DNA of 64,000 bases from Streptomyces sp. RPA4-2 (GCF_012273515.2 NZ_CP050975.2:2976001-3040000), one strand, 5' to 3'; counted from the first letter of the stretch, positions 10,822 to 19,349 are shown. Program-made: numbers and translations. Notes: generated from the letters alone by a model not told the origin.

Positions 10822-11454
10822 GTGCTGGAGAGTGTGGGGTCGCTGACGGGCAGCCCATGGATCTACGCGGCGGTGGCCGTCTCGGTCCTGCTGGACGTCT
10901 TCCTGCCGGTGCTGCCCAGCGGCGTCCTGGTCATCACGGCGGCCACCGCCGCGGCCGCGGGGTCCACGGGAGCCGTGCCGCACGCGGTGCCCGACATCCT
11001 GGCGCTCACCCTCTCCGCGGCCACCGCCTCGGTCCTCGGCGACCTGGTGGCGTACCGGCTGGCCTGGCGCGGCGGCGAGCGTCTGGACCGCGCCATCGCC
11101 CGCTCCCGCCGGCTCTCCAGCGCGCAGGAACGTCTCGGCGCGGTGCTCGCGCGCGGCGGAGGCGCGGGCGGCGCGCTGGTCGTCCTCGCCCGCTTCGCGC
11201 CCGCCGGCCGCTCGGTCGTCTCGCTCGGCGCCGGCGCCGCCCACCGCCGTGTCCGCGAGTTCCTGCCCTGGTCCATACTCGCGAGCCTGGCCTGGGCCGT
11301 GTACAGCGTGGCCCTCGGCTACTTCGGCGGGCAGTGGCTGGGCGCGACCTGGCTCGCCACGGGGGTCTCGTTCGCGGCGCTGTTCGGCGCCGGCGCGGGC
11401 GCGGCGTACCTGATGCGCCGGCCCATACCCCAGGAGTCGGGCACCGGCGCCTGA
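10822..11454 (+). CDS. DedA-family membrane protein
   Basis: 210 aa, with the GTG at 10822 after GGGGAG. Features are a re-entrant N-terminal helix (AAVAVSVLLDVFLPVLPSGV), a second segment (ALTLSAATASVLGDLVAYRL, carrying the G-D of DedA proteins), the conserved VVLARFAPAGRSVVSLGAG motif (equivalent to the F-x-R-x-x-P-x-x-R region), and two C-terminal helices. DedA proteins are undecaprenyl-phosphate or phospholipid transporters in the inner membrane (family knowledge). The proline in the ARFAPAGR motif fits. It is transcribed alone and ends at a strong bidirectional terminator. Confidence 0.88.
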   Translation: MLESVGSLTGSPWIYAAVAVSVLLDVFLPVLPSGVLVITAATAAAAGSTGAVPHAVPDILALTLSAATASVLGDLVAYRLAWRGGERLDRAIARSRRLSSAQERLGAVLARGGGAGGALVVLARFAPAGRSVVSLGAGAAHRRVREFLPWSILASLAWAVYSVALGYFGGQWLGATWLATGVSFAALFGAGAGAAYLMRRPIPQESGTGA

Positions 11455-11465
11455 CGCACGGAACG

Positions 11466-11506
11466 CTTCACCCCGGAACGGCTCCGCGGGGCCGTTCCGG
11501 GTGAAG
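11466..11506. terminator. Bidirectional intrinsic terminator
   Basis: A long hairpin pairs CTTCACCCCGGAACGGC with GCCGTTCCGGGTGAAG around a 7-8 base loop. It lies between the convergent DedA and DUF2277 genes and can serve both strands. Confidence 0.85.
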
Positions 11507-11511
11507 CCGGT

Positions 11512-11739
11512 TCATCCGGCGCGCTGGGTGACCCCGCGTACCTCCAGGCCGCCCAGCAGCTCGGCCGTGGCGGCCGCGACCGCCTCGACCGCCTGCTCGA
11601 AGACCTCGCGGTTGTGGGCGGCCGGGGCGCGGAAGCCGGAGACCTTGCGGACGTACTGGAGGGCGGCGGCGCGGATGTCCTCCTCGGTGGCCTCTTCGGG
11701 GAGTACGGGCGGGCGGAGAGTCTTGATGCTGCGGCACAT
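11512..11739 (-). CDS. DUF2277 family protein
   Basis: 75 aa, from ATG 11739. It begins MCRSIKTLRPP and contains EDIRAAALQYVRKVSGF and HNREVFEQAVEAVAAAT, the hallmarks of DUF2277, a small soluble family with a conserved N-terminal Cys and a helical body. The function is unknown. It converges on the DedA gene with the terminator between them. The frame extends upstream but the family begins at this Met. Confidence 0.88.
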   Translation of the reverse strand: MCRSIKTLRPPVLPEEATEEDIRAAALQYVRKVSGFRAPAAHNREVFEQAVEAVAAATAELLGGLEVRGVTQRAG

Positions 11740-11917
11740 GGGTCCAGTCTCGCGCGGACGACGCCGCCATGACCTCCGGTCGTCCCATCCGGTCGCCTCT
11801 TCCGGCCGTCGCACGCCCTGGTGATCCGGGGCGGTACGGGTGCGAGGTACGGGTACGGGCATCGGTATGGCGTGCCGGTACGGGAATACGGTCCCGCTCC
11901 GCCCCCTTGTGCAGAAC

Positions 11918-12691
11918 ATGACCCCTGTGGAGATCACCTACGTCGGCGGGCCCACGGCCGTCGTCGAGCTCGGTGGCGTCCGGCTGCTCACCGACCCGAC
12001 CTTCGACGCCCCCGGCGAGTACCCCATCGGCGCGCGCAAGCTGGTGAAGACGGCGGGACCGGCGGTGGCGGCCGCGGAGATCGGCGCCGTCGACGCCGTA
12101 CTGCTCTCGCACGACCAGCACCCGGACAACCTCGACACCGCCGGACGGACGTACCTCTCCGGCGCGCCCCTCACCCTGTCCACGGCGTCGGCGTACGACC
12201 GTATCGGCGCTCCCGTGCGGGCCCTGCCCGCCTGGGAGCACGTCGAGCTGCCGCGCCCCGACGGCGGCGGCGCGCTCCGGGTGACCGCCGTACCCGCGCT
12301 GCACGGCCCCGAGGGTTCGGAGCCGGTCGTGGGCGAGGTGACCGGTTTCGTACTGTCCGGCGAGGGACTGCCCAAGGTGTACGTCAGCGGCGACAACGCG
12401 TCGCTGGACGTGGTCCGCGGGATCGCCCGGCGGGAGGGCCCGTTCGACGTGGCCGTCCTCTTCGCGGGCGCGGCACGCACCCCGCTCGTGCCGGACGCCC
12501 CGCTGACCCTGACCAGCGAGAAGGCCGCGCGGGCCGCCGTGATCCTGGGCGCCCGGCACGTCGTCCCCCTGCACTTCGAGCACTGGGGCCACTTCACCGA
12601 GGACGGCGCCACGCTGACGAAGGCCTTCGCGGAGGCCGGACTCGGTGACCGGCTGCACCTGCTGGAGCCGGGGGCGTCGGCGCGGCTGTAG
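11918..12691 (+). CDS. MBL-fold metallo-hydrolase (UlaG-like)
   Basis: 257 aa, from ATG 11918. The fold starts with MTPVEITYVGGPTAVVELGG, as in L-ascorbate-6-phosphate lactonase-like proteins. Metal ligands are visible in LLSHDQHPDNLD (H-x-x-H-x-D-N), ALHGPEG, YVSGDN and the terminal PLHFEHWGHF. It is cytosolic. Its role (lactonase or RNA/phosphoester hydrolase) cannot be fixed. It runs toward the reductase gene 80 bases downstream on the same strand. Confidence 0.87.
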   Translation: MTPVEITYVGGPTAVVELGGVRLLTDPTFDAPGEYPIGARKLVKTAGPAVAAAEIGAVDAVLLSHDQHPDNLDTAGRTYLSGAPLTLSTASAYDRIGAPVRALPAWEHVELPRPDGGGALRVTAVPALHGPEGSEPVVGEVTGFVLSGEGLPKVYVSGDNASLDVVRGIARREGPFDVAVLFAGAARTPLVPDAPLTLTSEKAARAAVILGARHVVPLHFEHWGHFTEDGATLTKAFAEAGLGDRLHLLEPGASARL

Positions 12692-12771
12692 CGCCGGACG
12701 GCGCGGCTGGCATGATCCACGTTCAGGCGGCCACCGTTTCCGGGGCCGACCGACGAGAGGATCGAACGGAC

Positions 12772-13689
12772 ATGACGAAGAACGGACGCGACGAGCGGTT
12801 CACGGTGGCGGTACTGGGCCCCGGCGGCGTCGGCGGGCTGCTCGCCGCGCTGGTGGCGCGGGCCGGGTACCGGGTGATCTGTCTGGCCGGGGACGACACG
12901 ACGGGGGTGCTGCGCGCGGACGGCATCCGGGTCCGCAGCGGGCGGTTCGGGGAGTTCACGGCACGTGTCGAGGCGGACACCGAGCTGCGCGAACCGGTCG
13001 ACGCCTGTCTGGTCGCGGTCAAGCACACGACACTCGACGCGGCACTCGCCCGGGTACCCGCGCGGGCCCTGGGCGACGGCCTGCTCGTCCCCTTCCTGAA
13101 CGGTGTCGAACACCCCGCGGCCCTGCGCGCCCGCTACGGGCCGGACCGGGTGGCTCCCGCCGTCATCCGTGTCGAGTCGACCCGGACCGCGCCCGGGGTG
13201 ATCGAGCACGGCAGTCCCTTCGCGGAGATCGACCTGACCGGTGACACCGTGGCGCGCGAACGGCTCGACGCGCTCGCCGGGGTCCTCACGGCGGCCGGCC
13301 CGGACGTCCGCGTCCAGGCCGACGAGGCCGCGGTGCTGTGGGCGAAGATGTCCTTCCTCGCCCCGTTCGCGCTGCTGACGACCCGGTACGGGATGCCGCT
13401 GGGCGACGTCCGTACGCTGCACCGGACGGAGTTGACGGCTCTGGTGGCGGAGACGGCCGCCGTGAGCCGCGCGAGCGGGGGCCCGGCCGACCCGGCCACG
13501 GCCCTGGCTCGCTACGACGCCTTCCCGCCCGGTTCGAAGTCCTCCATGCTGCGGGACGCCGAGGCGGGCCGTCCGCTCGAACTGGACGCGATCGGCGGCG
13601 CGTTGCTGCGGGCCGCGGCCCGGCACGGCGTGCCCGTGCCGGTCGCGGAGCGGCTGGTGCGGGAGCTGGAGGGCGCGGGTCCCCGCTGA
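12772..13689 (+). CDS. 2-dehydropantoate 2-reductase-like oxidoreductase
   Basis: 305 aa, with the ATG at 12772 after GAGAGG. The N-terminal Rossmann domain has the NADPH motif VAVLGPGGVGGLLAALVARA. CLVAVKHTTLDAAL and FLNGVEH follow, and the C-terminal helical domain holds the catalytic Lys region (AVLWAKMSFLAPFALLTTRY) and KSSMLRDAEAGRPLELDAIG, typical of ApbA/PanE. It could reduce ketopantoate for pantothenate synthesis, but Streptomyces carry several paralogues, so the substrate is uncertain. Confidence 0.85.
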   Translation: MTKNGRDERFTVAVLGPGGVGGLLAALVARAGYRVICLAGDDTTGVLRADGIRVRSGRFGEFTARVEADTELREPVDACLVAVKHTTLDAALARVPARALGDGLLVPFLNGVEHPAALRARYGPDRVAPAVIRVESTRTAPGVIEHGSPFAEIDLTGDTVARERLDALAGVLTAAGPDVRVQADEAAVLWAKMSFLAPFALLTTRYGMPLGDVRTLHRTELTALVAETAAVSRASGGPADPATALARYDAFPPGSKSSMLRDAEAGRPLELDAIGGALLRAAARHGVPVPVAERLVRELEGAGPR

Positions 13690-13702
13690 CGCGGGGCGCG
13701 GA

Positions 13703-14290
13703 TCACGCGTGGGTCTTGGCCAGCAGTTCCACGATCTCGGCGGTCGTACCGGTCTCGCCGAGGCGGGGGAAGATCCGCTCGACGCTGTTGCGGTGGGTCT
13801 CGCCGTCCAGGTCGGTCATGGCGTCGGTGGCCAGGGTCACGTGGTAGCCGTGCTCGTGGGCGGCGCGGGCGCTGGACTCGACGCCGATGCTGGTGGCGAT
13901 GCCGGTCAGCACGATCTGGGTGATCCCGCGGCGGCGCAGCTGCAGGTCGAGGTCGGTGCCGTAGAAGGCGCCCCAGTTCCGCTTGGTGACGGTGATGTCC
14001 TCGGCGTGCCCGGCCAGTTCGTCGACGATGACGTCCCAGCCCTCCGCGAAGCCGCGGGCGCGGCTGGGTCCGTCGTTGCGGCCGCGTACGGCGTCCGCTC
14101 CGTCGGCGGCGGCGGTGACCCGTACGAGGACGACCGGGAGGCCCTGTGCGCGGAAGGCGTCCGCGAGCAGCACCGACCGCTCCACGACCTCGGCGGCGGT
14201 GTGGGGGGCGAGGCCCGGGTTTCCGACGATGCCGTTCTGCAGGTCGATGACGACGAGGGCGGTGTGCGGGTCGAGCGTGGTGACTGCCAT
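13703..14290 (-). CDS. Isochorismatase-family cysteine hydrolase
   Basis: 195 aa, from ATG 14290 just after AAAGG. The catalytic triad elements are the Asp of ALVVIDLQNGIVG, the Lys of ITVTKRNWGAFYGTDL, and the nucleophile position of IVLTGIATSIGVESSARAA. In the last motif the usual Cys (G-x-x-T-x-x-C-V) is replaced by Gly/Ile (TSIGVES), so hydrolase activity by the usual thioester route is doubtful. Upstream (14447-14500) is a short run of 18-bp repeats. It may be regulated with the neighbouring marR gene on the same strand. Confidence 0.85.
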   Translation of the reverse strand: MAVTTLDPHTALVVIDLQNGIVGNPGLAPHTAAEVVERSVLLADAFRAQGLPVVLVRVTAAADGADAVRGRNDGPSRARGFAEGWDVIVDELAGHAEDITVTKRNWGAFYGTDLDLQLRRRGITQIVLTGIATSIGVESSARAAHEHGYHVTLATDAMTDLDGETHRNSVERIFPRLGETGTTAEIVELLAKTHA

Positions 14291-14573
14291 GGTCAGGCCT
14301 TTCGGAGGGGTGTGCCCGTGCGGGTGCGGAGGGATCGGTCCGGGAGGGGCGCCGCCGGGAGCGGTACGGCTCCGGCGGGCGTGAGGGAAGCGGGCCGGTT
14401 GGTGCGGTCCACGAGGGTCGGCGCCGTCCGCGAAGAAGGCGGCGGTGGCGAAGAGGGCTGCGGTGGCGAAGAGGGCTGCGGTGGCGGCGAGGGTGGCGGT
14501 GTCGGCGGCCACGGCGCCGGGCGGTGGTACTGGGGGCCGAGAGTCCGCCGGGGCGGGGTGCTGAGTGCGGGTA

Positions 14574-15023
14574 TCACGGGCGGGTGAGCCGGTCCAGTAC
14601 GGCCATCGCCTCGATGACGCTCTGCCGCTCGGCCTCCGTGCAGCGGTCCTGGAGGGCCTTGGCCAGCCATTCCCCGCGGGCCTGCCGAGTGCCCTCGACG
14701 CGCTCGCGGCCGGCGTCGGTCAGCGTGACGAGCTGTCGGCGGCCGTCCCCCGGGTCCGGGTTGCGGGCGATCAGCCCCTGCTGGTCGAGCACGGCGAGGG
14801 TGGCGGCCATGGACTGCGGCCTGACGCCCTCGGTGGCGGCCAGCGCGCTCGCCGTGGCGGCTCCGCTCTTGCTCACCAGGGTGAGTGCGGAGACCTGTGA
14901 GGGGGTGAGGTCCTGCCGCTCGGAGACCTCCCGGATCCGCCGCCGCAGCCGGTTGAACGCCACCCGCAGATCCTGCGCCGCGCGTGCGGCGGACTCGGAG
15001 ATGCCCTCGGCGCTGTCGTCCAT
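14574..15023 (-). CDS. MarR-family transcriptional regulator
   Basis: 149 aa, from ATG 15023. The winged helix-turn-helix is clear: LTPSQVSALTLVSKSGAAT, ASALAATEGVRPQSMAATLA (recognition helix) and a wing NPDPGDGRRQLVTLT, flanked by dimerisation helices. MarR dimers usually repress their own and adjacent genes and release DNA on binding small phenolics or oxidants (family knowledge). A very strong palindrome lies 20-73 bases upstream. The isochorismatase-like gene starts about 280 bases downstream on the same strand and is a likely target. Confidence 0.93.
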   Translation of the reverse strand: MDDSAEGISESAARAAQDLRVAFNRLRRRIREVSERQDLTPSQVSALTLVSKSGAATASALAATEGVRPQSMAATLAVLDQQGLIARNPDPGDGRRQLVTLTDAGRERVEGTRQARGEWLAKALQDRCTEAERQSVIEAMAVLDRLTRP

Positions 15024-15042
15024 GGCGTCACACTAAATCCAT

Positions 15043-15096
15043 CAGTCCAGGCTGTCCAGTTTGAACTGGTCAGTTCAAACTGGACAGCCTGGACTG
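15043..15096. promoter_or_regulatory. 54-bp perfect palindrome upstream of marR
   Basis: Two exact 26-base arms flank a GT centre. The core TTGAACTG-GT-CAGTTCAA has the size of a MarR operator. The full structure can also form a 26-bp hairpin between the kinase gene's 3' end and marR. It probably acts both as autoregulatory operator and as terminator. Confidence 0.85.
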
Positions 15097-15144
15097 GCCA
15101 ACTGCTCCTGAGCGCTTCGGCCGGCCGCAGGCCGCGGCCGCGAT

Positions 15145-16062
15145 TCAGTGGCCCGCAGTTGCGATGAGGCGTCGCAGCGCGGCGTGGGCGGGTGGGCCCC
15201 AGCTGGGCTTGCCGCCAGGGCGGCCGTGGACGCCCGCGTCCGCGATGAAGACGCAGGCGAGGGCGCGCAGCACCGCCCAGCCTCGGGCGCGACGCAAGGT
15301 CGCGGCGTCCGGGGCAGGCCGGCAGGCCCCGTGGAAGCGGTCGGCGGCGCCGTCCGGCAGCAGGATCCAGGCGGCGGCGAGGTCGAAGGCCGGGTCGCCG
15401 GCGAAGAGGTCGCCGAAGTCGATCACGCCGCAGAAGGTGCCGTCCGCGGTGAGAACGTTGGCCGGATGCAGGTCGCCATGGAGCCACAGTGCCGGGCCCG
15501 CCCACTCGGGCGCGGCGGCGGCGTCCTCCCAGACGGCGCGGACGGCGTCCGGGTCGGGGATCAGCCCCCGCTCGGTGGCCGAGGCGAGCTGCTGGGCGAA
15601 CCCCTCGGCGCGGTCGGCCGGCGGCCCCCCGCGATCACGGCCGGCCGGTGCCCCGGCGGGAGCGGGTCGGTGAAGGGCCGTCAGGAAGGCGGCCAAGGTG
15701 TCGGCCGCCTCCGCGGCACGCGTGACGGGAGCCCTGTCGGCGGGCTCGCCCGGCACCCAGGTGGTGACGATCCAGGGCCGCGGAAACCGGTCGGAGGGCT
15801 CGCCGAGGCGCTGCGGCACGGGGACCGGCAGGGGAAGCCGTGGGGCGAGATCGGGGAGCCAGGCGTGTTCCTTGCGCAGCAGGGCGTCCGCGGACAGCGT
15901 GGCCCAGGGCAACCGGACGGCGAGGTCGTCGCCGAGCCGCCACAGCTGGTTGTCCCAGCCACGCGCGCCGAGCCTCACCGGGCGAGCGGCCAGGTCGGGA
16001 TGCTGGTCGCGCAGCAGATCCCGGACCAGCTCCGCGGTGATCTCGATCTCGGTACGGGTCAT
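15145..16062 (-). CDS. Aminoglycoside phosphotransferase (APH)-fold kinase
   Basis: 305 aa, from ATG 16062. The APH/choline-kinase fold is shown by the P-loop-like LGARGWDNQLWRLGDDLAVRLP, the hinge WIVTTWVPGEPADRAPV, the catalytic loop LWLHGDLHPANVLT (H-x-D-x-x-x-x-N) and the metal-binding GVIDFGDLFAGDPAFDLA. It may phosphorylate an aminoglycoside, macrolide or a small metabolite; nothing here shows which. It is on the same strand as marR, 122 bases upstream of it, with the palindrome between. Confidence 0.87.
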   Translation of the reverse strand: MTRTEIEITAELVRDLLRDQHPDLAARPVRLGARGWDNQLWRLGDDLAVRLPWATLSADALLRKEHAWLPDLAPRLPLPVPVPQRLGEPSDRFPRPWIVTTWVPGEPADRAPVTRAAEAADTLAAFLTALHRPAPAGAPAGRDRGGPPADRAEGFAQQLASATERGLIPDPDAVRAVWEDAAAAPEWAGPALWLHGDLHPANVLTADGTFCGVIDFGDLFAGDPAFDLAAAWILLPDGAADRFHGACRPAPDAATLRRARGWAVLRALACVFIADAGVHGRPGGKPSWGPPAHAALRRLIATAGH

Positions 16063-16241
16063 GCGAATCCACGGCAGTCGGGCGTCGGACCGCCGTTCGT
16101 GACGCCCAGCACTCCGTGCCGCTCGACCGGCGGCCGAGCACAGGGCGGCCGCCGGCGGACAGAAGCGCTCCGCCACCACCGTTCGTGTGAACTCCCGGAA
16201 GGAACTCGCACCTCAAAATCGAACAGGCGTACCATTGCCGC

Positions 16242-16586
16242 GTGGCTGCGACCTATGACTTCCCGAGTGACCTCCTGGCCGGCCAGGAGGAACTGCACCA
16301 GGTCCGGGCGGAGCTCCTGGCCCTGCTCAAGCGGCTCCCCTGGTCGGTGGAACCCCTGGACGGCTTCAGCGACGACAGGGGCTGGCGCCAGGTGGAGCGC
16401 CCCGCGTCCCCCGGCTGGACCGACGACGAACAGGCCGAGGTCGAGAAGCTCAGGCAGCGTGAGCGCGAGCTCGCCGTGTTCGTGACCTGCCACCGTTTCT
16501 GGTCGGAGGTCGCACCCCCGGAGACGGTCGACGCCCGCGCGAGGCTGAAGCACGCCCATGGGGTGACGGCGGCGGGCCCTTCGTAG
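16242..16586 (+). CDS. Conserved hypothetical protein
   Basis: 114 aa, GTG start. It is helical, charged and Trp-rich (PSDLLAGQEELHQVRAELLA, RGWRQVERPASPGWTDDEQ) and lacks a signal peptide or TM segment. It looks like a conserved streptomycete protein of unknown function. No catalytic motif is seen. It is divergent from the APH gene across 179 bases. Confidence 0.7.
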   Translation: MAATYDFPSDLLAGQEELHQVRAELLALLKRLPWSVEPLDGFSDDRGWRQVERPASPGWTDDEQAEVEKLRQRERELAVFVTCHRFWSEVAPPETVDARARLKHAHGVTAAGPS

Positions 16587-16615
16587 CCGTCACGCGGCGC
16601 GGCAGCCGTCGTACG

Positions 16616-16792
16616 GTGCGGCGGCCGCCGTCGTACGGTGCCTACCTCTTCGGCGGCGGCGACCGGTTCCGCATCCTCTCCCAGGGCCCCGCCGCGAAGA
16701 CCCTGACCGGCCTGCACCACGTCGTCGACGTCACGGACGGAACCGTCCGCATGACCCACCCGGTCACCGACCTGGTCTTCGCCGAGGAGTGA
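16616..16792 (+). pseudogene. Possible gene relic (58 codons)
   Basis: An open frame ends ...GGGDRFRILSQGPAAKTL, TGLHHVVDVTDGTVRM and a stop at 16790. It has protein-like composition but no convincing start: repeated CGTCGTACGGTGC sequence precedes it. It is probably the C-terminal remnant of a lost gene in the 356-base gap before 16943. The family is not recognised. Confidence 0.4.
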
Positions 16793-16942
16793 CCGCCCGC
16801 CCGAAGGCGAAGTTCCGCCTTTCGAGCCCGGAGCCCAGCACAGCCCTCGCCCTTTCGGGTGAAACCCTGCGGGCGGCGACAACCCCGCCCCTCCCCTCCC
16901 CGTCGTAGACCCACACGGGCACGAACCACCCCAGGGGAGACC

Positions 16943-17539
16943 ATGAGCGACCACGAGTACCCGCGGCGGCACCAGCGGCTCGGACGGGGCGGACCGTCGC
17001 AGGTGGCGGACTCCGGCGCGCCCGCGCCGCGGCCGCCCAGGAAGCGCGGCGTGGGCAGGGTCGCGGTGCTCGGCTGCCTCGGCGTCCTAGGCCTCGCCGT
17101 GATCATCGGGATCGCCGGGGCGGCCGGCGGTGGCGGCGCGGACGGGGACGGGGACGGGGACAGCGGCGCTTCGAACTCCTCCTCCGTCCACAACGAGGCG
17201 AAGAACGAGGCGCGGAACGACGCACGCGACGGTTCCGGGGCCGGGGACGCCGGGCCCGGATCGCGGGCGGCCGACTTCAGGTCCTGCGTGGACAAGAACG
17301 GCAGCGCCGCCGAGAAGGCCGCCGTCCGTCACATCACGAGGGTGACCGGGGCCGACGAGCGGAACAACATCCTGAACGCCCCCGAGGTGTTCACCGACTT
17401 CAGCGGCGGCCTCACCGGCCCGCACCAGGGTGAGGCCAAGCTCATCGCCTCAGCGTTCAGCTCCTGCTACGAGTCGGACAACGGCCTCGTCACCGTCTAC
17501 GACAGGACGGGCGAGATCCTCGCCAACGGCGACTTCTAG
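16943..17539 (+). CDS. Single-pass membrane protein, hypothetical
   Basis: 198 aa, with the ATG at 16943 after AGGGGAGA. A basic cytoplasmic N-terminus leads to one TM helix (RVAVLGCLGVLGLAVIIGIAG), then a Gly/Asp/Asn-rich linker and an extracytoplasmic domain with two Cys (FRSCVDKNGS and FSSCYESDNG). The domain motif AVRHITRVTGADERNNILNA and the end GEILANGDF suggest a small globular secreted domain. Function unknown. Confidence 0.8.
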   Translation: MSDHEYPRRHQRLGRGGPSQVADSGAPAPRPPRKRGVGRVAVLGCLGVLGLAVIIGIAGAAGGGGADGDGDGDSGASNSSSVHNEAKNEARNDARDGSGAGDAGPGSRAADFRSCVDKNGSAAEKAAVRHITRVTGADERNNILNAPEVFTDFSGGLTGPHQGEAKLIASAFSSCYESDNGLVTVYDRTGEILANGDF

Positions 17540-17861
17540 CGACCCCCGCACGGGCGGCCCACGGAAGACCGTCTCGCGGGCCGAGCTCGCCGATTCCGGA
17601 TGCCCCTTCCGGCACGAGCGAGGCACGGTCTTGCACGGTGGTGAGGCAGCCGGCCCTTGGAGGGCCCGGGGAACGACAGTGGCACGACCGCCACTCGACG
17701 CGACCTCTGCGCGCGACGGTCATCGGGGTCTGCCGCACTCGTGAACCGGTCACCGACCGCGGGTGACGGTCGGCTGGGGCCATGCCGGTTGCCGCACTTC
17801 TCCGCTGTACAGCACCAGTTGGAAAGATCCCGTACGCGGATGACGACCGAACTGGCACGGT
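17540..17861. other. Intergenic region, no gene seen
   Basis: 322 bases with no credible coding frame. It contains short inverted repeats (for example CCCTTGGAGGG near 17655) and presumably the promoter of the lipoprotein gene. Confidence 0.6.
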
Positions 17862-18563
17862 ATGGCGACGACATCTCACCCCTCCACCGGCGCGATCGGG
17901 CCGACCCGCGTGCTCGGTCTGATCGTAGGAGTGTGCCTGGCCGCGACCGGGTGCAGTTCCGCGGGCGACTCCGCCCGGCCGTCGGCGGCGCCGTCCGGCG
18001 GGACCGGCCGGCCGTCCGCGTCCGCGCCCGGACCCCGGCAGGCGTACTACGCGGGATTCGCCGTGGGCAAACGGCTGTTCGAAGACGGCGGCAAGGGCTC
18101 CGCGGTTCGGGAGGTGAACAGTGGGTGCGTCCGCCGCTCCCTCACCGCGAAGCCCACGGCGGTGGTGGACCTCGACCGGGGAGCATGGGTCCTGGGCTGC
18201 AAGCAGGGCAGCGGAAACGGCACCCCCAACCCGCCGAGCGGCCCCGTCACCCGGCGCGAACCGGACGCGGACCTGCTCCACCGCTTCGGAAGCTGGGCGC
18301 GGAAGAGCGAGGTGGCGGACTCCGCCCGCCACCTCACCGGGGTCACGCTGGTCCACCTCGACGCCGGCGAATACGACGTCGAGCTGACCACCACATACAC
18401 CGCTGGAGCCGACGGGCCCGGGGTGCGCCGCCCGGCCCGCGACTTCGCGCGCTGGTGGGACGGCGACGACGGTGACGGAACGGCCTGGAATCTCGTCGTC
18501 GCCGACACCGACGGGCGGCGCCTTGCCGCCCGCGACCTGCACTCCCAGGAGGAATCATCGTGA
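17862..18563 (+). CDS. Lipoprotein, hypothetical
   Basis: 233 aa, ATG 17862. The signal peptide ends in the lipobox LAATGC, so the mature protein is lipid-anchored outside the membrane. A Ser/Pro/Ala linker follows. The domain from about residue 58 (QAYYAGFAVGKRLFEDGGKG) has two Cys (NSGCVRRSL, WVLGCKQGSG) that may pair, and the C-terminus is Asp-rich. Its stop overlaps a GTG preceded by AGGAGG (18560), which could translate a short in-frame leader toward the next gene. Confidence 0.8.
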   Translation: MATTSHPSTGAIGPTRVLGLIVGVCLAATGCSSAGDSARPSAAPSGGTGRPSASAPGPRQAYYAGFAVGKRLFEDGGKGSAVREVNSGCVRRSLTAKPTAVVDLDRGAWVLGCKQGSGNGTPNPPSGPVTRREPDADLLHRFGSWARKSEVADSARHLTGVTLVHLDAGEYDVELTTTYTAGADGPGVRRPARDFARWWDGDDGDGTAWNLVVADTDGRRLAARDLHSQEESS

Positions 18564-18684
18564 CCAACCGGGTCCCGCAGAGCCCATGGGCTGCGCTGCG
18601 CGGGCCCGGCGCCCGGACCGTAGTCGGACTTTGCGATGTGCTGGCATCGCGTCTGTTGACCTCGCGTCCCGCCCGGAGTTGGAT

Positions 18685-18719
18685 CTTCCCTGCCCGTGCG
18701 GGTGTCCGGGCAAGGGAGG
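18685..18719 (+). promoter_or_regulatory. Hairpin occluding the ribosome binding site of the next gene
   Basis: CTTCCCTGCCCG (18685-18696) can pair, with one bulge, with CGGGCAAGGGAGG (18707-18719), which contains the GGGAGG site for ATG 18728. A reading frame from GTG 18560 runs through the hairpin without a stop, so translation of it could open the site. This would be a coupling or attenuation device; the role is inferred. Confidence 0.5.
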
Positions 18720-18727
18720 CTACGACG

Positions 18728-19264
18728 ATGGCTGTTGATGCCCAAGACGGGCTGATACGGGTGGCGCCCTTCGAGCGGGTGTCCGCGCTGATGACGGCTG
18801 CGGGCGCGGTGCTGTCCGAAGGGGTGCTGTTGGCTCTGATCGGTACGGCTCAGAGCCTCGAGACGCTGTTGGTGGGAACGGTGGCGGTCATTCTCGTGTC
18901 CCTCGCGATGCTGCCGCTGAGTTTCCGTCTCCCCGGCCGGCGTCGCCGCAAGTACGAGCGTGCCGCGCGGATCGACAGCGTCGCAGAACTGCTCGAGGGT
19001 CAGGACGTGGCGAGGCGGCTGTCGCTCTGGCGCGCCGCTGGGATCGTGGGAATGTCGGCCTGTTGGATGATGCTCCTCGGCTTGATGTTCCATGAGGTGA
19101 TGCCGCCGGTCATGCTGGTCCCGTGGGCCGTGGTCCTGTGGGCGCGGTCCCGGGCGACCGCAGATTGGGAGCGGGCGAACGGGGCAGCCCTGTGGCAGCG
19201 CGTTCCCGGGCTGCTGTGGAAGCGAAGCCCGGTCTTCCGCGTGCCGGCGGACGGCGGGATGTGA
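18728..19264 (+). CDS. Multipass membrane protein, hypothetical
   Basis: 178 aa from ATG 18728, chosen for GGGAGG eight bases upstream. Four hydrophobic segments are visible: ALMTAAGAVLSEGVLLALIG, LLVGTVAVILVSLAMLPLSF, AAGIVGMSACWMMLLGLMF and MPPVMLVPWAVVLWA. A basic cytoplasmic loop (RLPGRRRRKYERAAR) lies between helices 2 and 3. The frame continues upstream to GTG 18560, adding a 56-residue segment that does not look native. No family recognised. Confidence 0.75.
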   Translation: MAVDAQDGLIRVAPFERVSALMTAAGAVLSEGVLLALIGTAQSLETLLVGTVAVILVSLAMLPLSFRLPGRRRRKYERAARIDSVAELLEGQDVARRLSLWRAAGIVGMSACWMMLLGLMFHEVMPPVMLVPWAVVLWARSRATADWERANGAALWQRVPGLLWKRSPVFRVPADGGM

Positions 19265-19349
19265 ACCCGCCGCCGTTTCGTCCCGAAGACGCCTCCGGTG
19301 CAGCAGCCGCCCTGAGTCCACGGCGTAGCTCGCTCATCCGGCCAGCCGG

